The notes under the pieces are model-generated. The model saw nothing but the letters and a program-made list of their open reading frames with translations, did not search any database and had not been told where the DNA came from. A stretch of DNA of 64,000 bases from Lantana camara (Eukaryota; Streptophyta; Magnoliopsida; Lamiales; Verbenaceae), in contig CM074863.1 in assembly GCA_037501455.1 (NCBI GenBank), forward strand, positions 12,396,001 to 12,460,000, read 5' to 3'. The position numbers were made by a program, and so were the translations under genes. Of this stretch, positions 57,122 to 64,000 are shown piece by piece; the stretch's first letter is position 1, and the number at the start of each line of letters is the position of its first letter.

Positions 57122-58141
57122 TTATGTTTATTATTTAATTTATTATTCTTTTTAATTTTTTAATAATAAAAAATAAGTGTAAACTATTTACTATTTAACT
57201 GAATCAAATTTTAAATAAGAATACATACCCGTTGTGAACAATCAAATTATGATTCTGGCGGTTAAAATTGACAAATTCGATCATTCTTTGCACATTGCAA
57301 CAACAACATTAAAGTTCAACTATTGACCCTCGCTGCAGTATTATCAGATATATAATTGCCATTCTTTGCAAGTTTCATAATAAAGTCTTCTTTACTGATT
57401 TCCTTTGAAATTTGTACGCCGACAATCCCGATTTGACATGATTATGTAGATGGTAAATTTTGGTTCAAATTCAGTGTCATCAAACTCAATTAATTATTTC
57501 TTTTTAAATTTACGATCCTTACTACACTGGTTTCGCTGAATCGTCTTCAAATTATACTTACCCCTATTTCGACTAATATTTCAGGACAATTAATTCCTAG
57601 TGTCACGGACAGGTAAATACCCAATCCCAGAACTACCACGTCAGGCCTCCACCAAAGTTGGAGAGTGTGGAAGCTTTAAAAATTAGAACTTATAAATTAA
57701 CGAATTTTCAATTTAATTTCATATTTGGAATAAGGTTTCACTTAACTCATTTTAATGATAATTTATAATCTTCCTAATTTATACGACCGAAACTAACTGT
57801 CCTTTTGGGTAATGTGAATGATTAGCAGGTTTCCATGACCAAAAACAGAAGAGTGCATGCCTTAACAATCCTGGAATTTAAGAAATCCCCATGAATGATT
57901 AATTAATTGGGCAATTTTGTATAACTCCCCATCAATTTGAAATATTTTTACTTAACTCCCCATAAATTTATATTACATAATAAAATATAAATACTGCATT
58001 AAAATATTTTTGTACTACATTATGTGAAAATCATACAACATATTTTGAGAGTTAGAATATATTTATAACACTTTTTAATACAACATATTAATAAATTTAT
58101 ACTATATAATAGGATATAAATATTGCATTATATATATCATA
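57122..58141. other. AT-rich intergenic DNA
   Basis: No gene. 57905-57975 has CTCCCCAT blocks like those of MITE family 1, perhaps a decayed relative. Confidence 0.35.
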
Positions 58142-59102
58142 CTAGCCTACTACCCGTGCGATGCACGGAATGATTATAATTATAATATATTTAAAACAAA
58201 TAAAAATATTATATAGAATTATTATAATTATATTATATTTAAAATAATTAAAAATTATTATCAATTATATTTTTTAGTAGCATATAACTATATGCGCCTT
58301 TGCAACCCGTGCAATACATATAATTACATTTTTTGTAATATATAATTATATGCTAGTATGCGATACATGCGATACATGTAGTTTTATAGTTATATATATT
58401 TTAAAGTAACTAAAAATTATTAATTATTAAAATAATATTACAATTATAAAGTAATTATATTATAATTATATTATATGTATATAGAACATCTAACTAAAAA
58501 TATGTAAAGTTATTATTGTTGATAAAATTAATTAAAAAATGTATGTGAACCAAAAAAACACAAAAAGATAACTAAAAACATAGTTCACATATTAGAATTA
58601 CGATAATATGAGTATAATGATGTTTCATTTTTCTAAAATGAATACAGAACCATATGAAGTATATAAAATGAATAAAATATAACTAAGAATATAACTTTAA
58701 AGTGAAATTGGTCGGATATAAAAGAAAACTCAAAATTATTAGAAATTTTAAGAATATCAATTTGATAATTCTAAAACCATATATGTAATTTTGCTTAAAA
58801 AACCATATAAAGTAAAAGAAGTAAAACATGAACCGTGAAAACACATCACATTCTTAAAATACATATCAATTTTGTAATATCATTATATACTAAATAATGA
58901 AAATATTATAAATAATATGATCATTTAAAAATTAATTTATAGATTTTTACGTAATAGAATATTTATTTTATAGAATTTATAAATTTGTAATAGTTGATCA
59001 TTAAAGTAATAATTTATTAATAATAATAATAATCAATTATAATTTTTTAATAAAACTTAAATAAGATCTCTTCCTGAATTAAAGAGTTAATATACTCTAT
59101 AG

Positions 59103-59116
59103 TCTATAGTCTAGCT

Positions 59117-59152
<36 letters not shown>

Positions 59153-59156
59153 ATGC
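59103..59156 (-). mobile_element. Small poly(A) insertion
   Basis: A T33 run (59119-59151) lies between direct repeats TACTCTATAG at 59093-59102 and 59157-59166, a likely target duplication of a truncated minus-strand retroposon. Confidence 0.5.
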
Positions 59157-61238
59157 TACTCTATAGCCTAACGACATGATTGATATGATAATATAACGTA
59201 TGAATGGAATGAGCATTTTTACATTCATTTCTAAACCCTTGATTGGTATAAAATACAATTAAGAATGCTCATTAGTCCTTCCCAAGATATATAATGCCCA
59301 TTCCTTTATTCATAGTATTATCCATTACCCCAACCTTGATGGTATTAATGATTCTCAATCTATTGAGAATCAACTATATTTTACTTTTATAAAATTATCC
59401 TCATTATATCTAATTAAATCAAATCTTATTCTTTTATGTTCTTCATTTTTTTTTCCTGCTATTTTTCGACTATCGTCTTTCCCATAAAATTTAATAAAAT
59501 CTAAATCAAATTTCATTATTCAAATGTCTTTTGGGGTTTTAAGGAAAAAAAATGAAAAATAGAATAAGAATGTAAAAAAGAAAAAAAAAAAGTAAATTAA
59601 GAAGATTAAAAAACTAATAATGAAAAGGGAAAAATCATAACACTATTGCATGAATAAGGATAAAAGTTCTTGAGCAAAGGGCCAACATCAAAAAGTAAAA
59701 ATACAGGTAAACTATTAGTTATAAATTTAATGAAGAAAAATTGTTACAAATAATTACGATGAATAAAAAACTAAAAAGAAAATCATAATTAATGTTATAA
59801 AATTAAAATATAAGATGATTTTTTTTTTTAAATAACACAAAGAAAGAGGATTGAAAAAGTTTTTAAATAACATAAAGAAATATTATAAATCCATAAATAG
59901 CTATACAAAAAATAAAGAAAAAACACTTGAAATTAATTAAAGAAACAAGCGAAATGCTTCAGAAAAAAATATATTATAGAAAAGATAGAGAATATGTATA
60001 TATAAAAATATATTCAAATATATTAATCATAGATGAATTCACAAGCATATAGCTAAATAAAAAAATAGTAAAATTAAATCTAAGATAATTTAAATAAATA
60101 GTGGATTCAAAATTACAAAGGAAGGAAGATTTAACTATTAGAAAGGTAAACATCCATAAATTTAATATAACAAATATAAATTAATAATTAAAAAAAATAT
60201 ACATCACATCAACAAATAACAAATCTGAAAATTAAAGATACACAGTAATATGAAGAAACTAAAAATATTATAATTCAAGACACTCAAATTAGTAAAAATA
60301 GAGGTATCTTCGTAAACATGAAATTAAAATACTAATCAATAAACAATAATAATAAAAATTTATATATAAATCTGCAACATATAGTATAAATTCACATTCT
60401 TCCTAACCGAAAAATTAAATGTTATCATTGAACAAAGGGCAATGAAAAATACAAAATTTCAATTAAAAAGAAATTCAAGAAACTCCCTTATTTTTAACTT
60501 GATCTTTACATATTATACCATTCATGAAAATACAAAGAAAAAAAAATATGAACCTTAGACATCATCAAAGAAAGAAACAAAAATTATGAACACTATACAT
60601 TAATTGAACCCCCAATCAACATTACGAAATTGCGTACAAATCTCTACAATTTAAAACATCTTAGATGAAGTAGAAATGAAAAAAAAAAGAATGATAGAAA
60701 TAAATCTGAATGAATGCATTTGAAGAGAGGAGATTTGGAGATGGAGAGATTGATTATATAGGCATGACCAAATTTAAATGATATGGTATATTGAAAGAAA
60801 TACGGAAATTGTAAATAATATCCATTAAATACGTTTGTAATTGCATACAAATAGAGAATTGATTCTTGAGATCTTTATGAATTAGTTCAAAAATACGAAA
60901 AAAAAAAAACAATCTTCTGAAAAAAATAAGTAATTCCCGTGCTATGCACGGAGGTAAGAAAATAAAACTTAATTTTTGAGACAAAAAAAAAAAAAAAAAA
61001 AAAATCTTCTGAAAAAATAAGTTGAATTTTAAATGTAATATTTTAATTAATAAAATGATAATCATAATTTATAAGTTGTTATAAAATTAAAATTTCTAAT
61101 TTTATATAAAATTAAAATAAATTTATAATATTGTAAGTACGTAATTAAGAATGATGTGTACAAACAAACTTATTTAATTGATATTATTTTTAAAATTAAA
61201 TAAAATAAAGGTGGCATGTATTATAAAAATATAACTAA

Positions 61239-61293
<55 letters not shown>
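61239..61293 (+). repeat. (CA)n(TA)n microsatellite
   Basis: About 12 CA units followed by about 15 TA units, pure except at the junction. Confidence 0.9.
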
Positions 61294-61295
<2 letters not shown>

Positions 61296-62097
61296 AATAA
61301 TAAAATAAATATTATATATTATAATTATCTAAGTTCGGAATATTTCAAGTATATAATACAGAGAAGTAAACAAATAATACTATAACAACTAAAAAACTAA
61401 TACGAAAAAAATCAAAACAAATAAGTAAAAAACAAAATAAAAAATAAGTTAAATATAAAATGTTTATGCATTTACTTAAAAAAGAAATAAAAATTATAAA
61501 AAAATTATATACATAAAAATATAAAGTGAAATAAATTATGAGAAAATAAAACACATTAATATTTTTCATCCTCTAATATAAAAACAAAAACATATCTCAA
61601 AGAAACTTAAAAAAAGCTAAACGTGCTGACATAAATAATTAATTAAAATGTATAATATAGATTCTAAAGAGATACAAAGTAAAAATTATAATTTTCATAA
61701 ATTTAAAGGGAAAAATATTATAATAATTCAGATATAATCAACATAAAAGGAAGTTTAAATATGAAAAAATAATTTAGCATAAAACATAAAAGACTATAAA
61801 ACTCTAACGATTTCGTATTTTGATGAACGTGAATAAAGAAAAAATGAAAAGATTTTCAAATATTATCCAAATCTAACTCCACAGTATTTGTCTTGGATGG
61901 GAGAGATATTTTAAAATACATTTTTTCATTTAAAACATGTGAATTGATATATTAAAAATACAAAATAGAAAAGAAAAAACTTAATCAATTCAAAAAATGA
62001 GAAAGTATAAGATTAATAAATATTAGTTGATATATAGTTTTAAATTTTCATAAAATATAAACAAAAATAACAAACAAAGTACTAAAAGTATATAAAA

Positions 62098-62184
62098 TAT
62101 CCCAATCGCGATTAGTCCAAGTGGTTAATGATTCATTCTCTAGGGTAATATTTCGAGTTCGAAGTTCGTGTATTAAAAAAAAAT
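62098..62184 (+). mobile_element. Very short tRNA-derived SINE
   Basis: An A-box-like TAGTCCAAGTGG (62113-62124) and a B-box-like GAGTTCGAAGTTC (62155-62167) at tRNA spacing are followed by an A9 tail. Exact 10-bp target duplication GTATATAAAA at 62088-62097 and 62185-62194. Only 87 bp long, so it is little more than a retroposed tRNA-like head. Confidence 0.75.
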
Positions 62185-63260
62185 GTATATAAAACTTAAA
62201 TAATAATAATAAAATATTAAAAAATAGTCTATAAATCAATACTTTCTTTTAAAAAATAAAATAGGTCAAAAAGATCGGAGGTTATTATCCAGAACCCCAC
62301 CTCATATATAGCAGGCAGACAAAAATACATGGAGTGGAAAAAAATCCTCAAATCCTCAAGAGAAAAGCAACAAATCAACAATTTTTGGAGTACGCAGGGA
62401 TTTGAACATGCATTCCAAGGATAAGAAATTGATGTGCAAACCTGGCAACAAATCAACAAATTCTATTAGAACAACATGACAATAAAATATAAACAAAAAT
62501 GACAAACAAAATATAAAAGTGTGAAAACAACAATAATATAAAAATATTAAAAAATAGTCAACAAATCAACAATCTCAACAAAACAAATGTAAAACACTAT
62601 AAACAATCCGATTTAAATAAACAAACATTAAAATATAATCAAAATAATAAATAAACACAATTTTTTAAAGAGGTTATGAACTAAAATAATAATCAACAAA
62701 GATAAAAAAAACAATAAAATTGAAAATGCGAAAAAGAAATCAAAAGAATATAATGAAACGTGTTTACACATGCCTTTTGGCTCCTTTGTTCACCCGAAAA
62801 AAATAATTTGTAGAGACGTAAAGTAGAGAGGGGGAGGATGAAAGCTAGCTAGAAAGTGGTTTTTATATACATCCAATTTTTTTTGGTAGATAATATTTAT
62901 TCATTAGTGAAAAATATTAAATTGATTTGCTCGAGTAATTTAAGCCACCTAATTAATACGCTTTATTTTTAAAAGGTTTGACTTTAAATTTAAAATTGTA
63001 ATAGTTTTGAATGAAAATTGTATCATAATTTAAATAACGCCACTTCACATGATTTGTATTATATTTTGAAAATTAAATAAATTACTTATTTAATATTAAT
63101 CTCATTTAAAATTATTATTCAATTAAAAAAATTCTATATTATAAAAAATTAAAATTTGATCAAAATTGACGCAATCGAATCAATGGACATCATTGTTATA
63201 TTATATATAGTCTAGTATATATATATATATATATATCATTGTTATATATTATAGTATAGA

Positions 63261-64000
63261 TAGATATAGATATTGTTAATTGGAAATTATATTACCTAAA
63301 TTTATTAGATTAACAAAGCAATTAATGTGATTTGTTAAATAATCAACGTCGTAAAAGATTATAAATTATGTATTTAGTTGGACATTTCCTAAATTTTTAT
63401 GATATTAATTAGAGTTTATTTCTAGTTAATTGCAATCAATCCATTGATTAAGAGATTTCAAAATCACGTGCAAATCAATTAATATTTTTGATATAAATAA
63501 AACATTGTTAATCGGAAATTACTAAACTTATTAGATTAACAAATCGATTAATGTGATTTGTTAATCAAATTCCTAAAAGATTATAAATTATGTATTTAGG
63601 TGGACATTGCCTAAATTTATGATATTAATAAGTAAATTAATATAATTTGGTAACTAATTAAAGTTTTCAAAATATCAAATATTTTGGAAAGTTAATCGAC
63701 AATTTTCAAAGAATAAAGAAATCTAAAAAAGGAGAAAAAAGTATTCAATCAAAGTTGAATCAATTTAATTAAATACACCCTTCCTATATATTATAGTATA
63801 GATAGATAAATAGATAGATATATAAATCATGAATTCCAAATAAATAAATTAACAATAATTTTTTTAATTAATTAAAAGAATTTGAAATTAAATGAATTAA
63901 ATTTTCAAATAAATAAATAGTATAGCATTTAGTTCGTATTCCATATTTTAATATATCAAAATTTTAATTCATTTAATTTAATTATCACAGTTTAGAATGA
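63261..64000. other. AT-rich DNA with a 230-bp-spaced direct repeat
   Basis: 63275-63420 and 63507-63650 are diverged direct copies (block AAAGATTATAAATTATGTAT present in both). A Helitron-type 5' end, TCTATACTATAATATATAGG on the minus strand, lies at 63802. No gene. Confidence 0.45.

Larger units (their letters stand above)
58142..63260 (-). mobile_element. Candidate long Helitron or Helitron cluster, very AT-rich
   Basis: At 58142-58168 the minus strand ends CCGTGCATCGCACGGGTAGT then AGGCTAG followed by T: a hairpin 8 bp before CTAG, typical of a Helitron 3' terminus. A 5'-type terminus TCTATACTATAATATATAAC starts at 63260, and another at 63802. No helicase or Rep gene is seen; the interior is A/T-rich with microsatellites (61239-61293, 63211-63234), a T33 run at 59119-59151 and a second hairpin CCGTGCTATGCACGG near 60938. 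Pairing of these two ends is a guess. Confidence 0.35.

Noticed and set aside
1..64000. CRISPR arrays, bacterial operons, riboswitches
   Set aside because: The window is plant nuclear DNA; no regularly spaced repeat array of that kind exists here.

Overview
The window is nuclear DNA from a dicot plant: spliced genes with GT-AG introns, AT-rich gene-poor gaps, and dense small transposons. From codon usage and transposon style I would guess an asterid, possibly Lamiales, but that is a guess. Seven intact genes can be supported: PMT2-type methyltransferase (1912-4749, +), a phytochrome kinase substrate (PKS) protein (7097-8488, +), ORC6 (11976-14084, -), an intronless ERD6-like sugar transporter (34616-36082, -), two tandem CUL3 genes (39407-43074 and 47159-51051, both -), a two-DUF26 membrane protein (45123-46097, -) between the CUL3 copies, and a MOG1/RANGRF Ran-binding protein (52487-55286, +). 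A sphingoid-base hydroxylase (SBH) remnant (about 10410-10960, -) is a pseudogene.

Gene order matches Arabidopsis microsynteny as I remember it: CUL3A-ORC6-PMT2 (At1g26830-40-50), PKS2-SBH2 (At1g14280-90) and SBH1...CUL3B-MOG1 (At1g69640-80). The window therefore looks like the un-fractionated ancestral block PMT2-PKS-SBH-ORC6-CUL3-MOG1, expanded by transposons between ORC6 and CUL3.

Region by region: 1-960 intergenic with a Helitron; 1-8.5 kb PMT2 and PKS; 8.5-14.3 kb SBH pseudogene and ORC6 with E2F sites; 14.3-34.5 kb a transposon belt (two copies of one MITE family, a 1 kb long-TIR element, a Helitron, a solo LTR nested in a foldback element, an ORC6 fragment, a 5.3 kb decayed MULE, a 0.6 kb retroposon, LINE debris, a 2 kb solo LTR); 34.6-36.2 kb the retrogene-like sugar transporter; 36.9-38.7 kb retroposon and LINE fragments; 38.7-51.4 kb the head-to-tail CUL3 duplication with ORC6 debris and the DUF26 gene in between; 52.5-55.3 kb MOG1; 56-64 kb AT-rich Helitron-dominated DNA with no gene recognised.

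The genes are ordinary plant housekeeping or signalling loci (wall-related Golgi methyltransferase, light signalling, replication licensing, ubiquitin ligase scaffold, Ran nuclear transport) and do not form one pathway. The most notable points are the fast-diverging but open CUL3 copy with a decoy splice acceptor, the intronless sugar-transporter copy with a poly(A) trace and target-site duplication, an ORC6 paralogue broken into pieces at two loci, and several transposon families defined here by exact target-site duplications.
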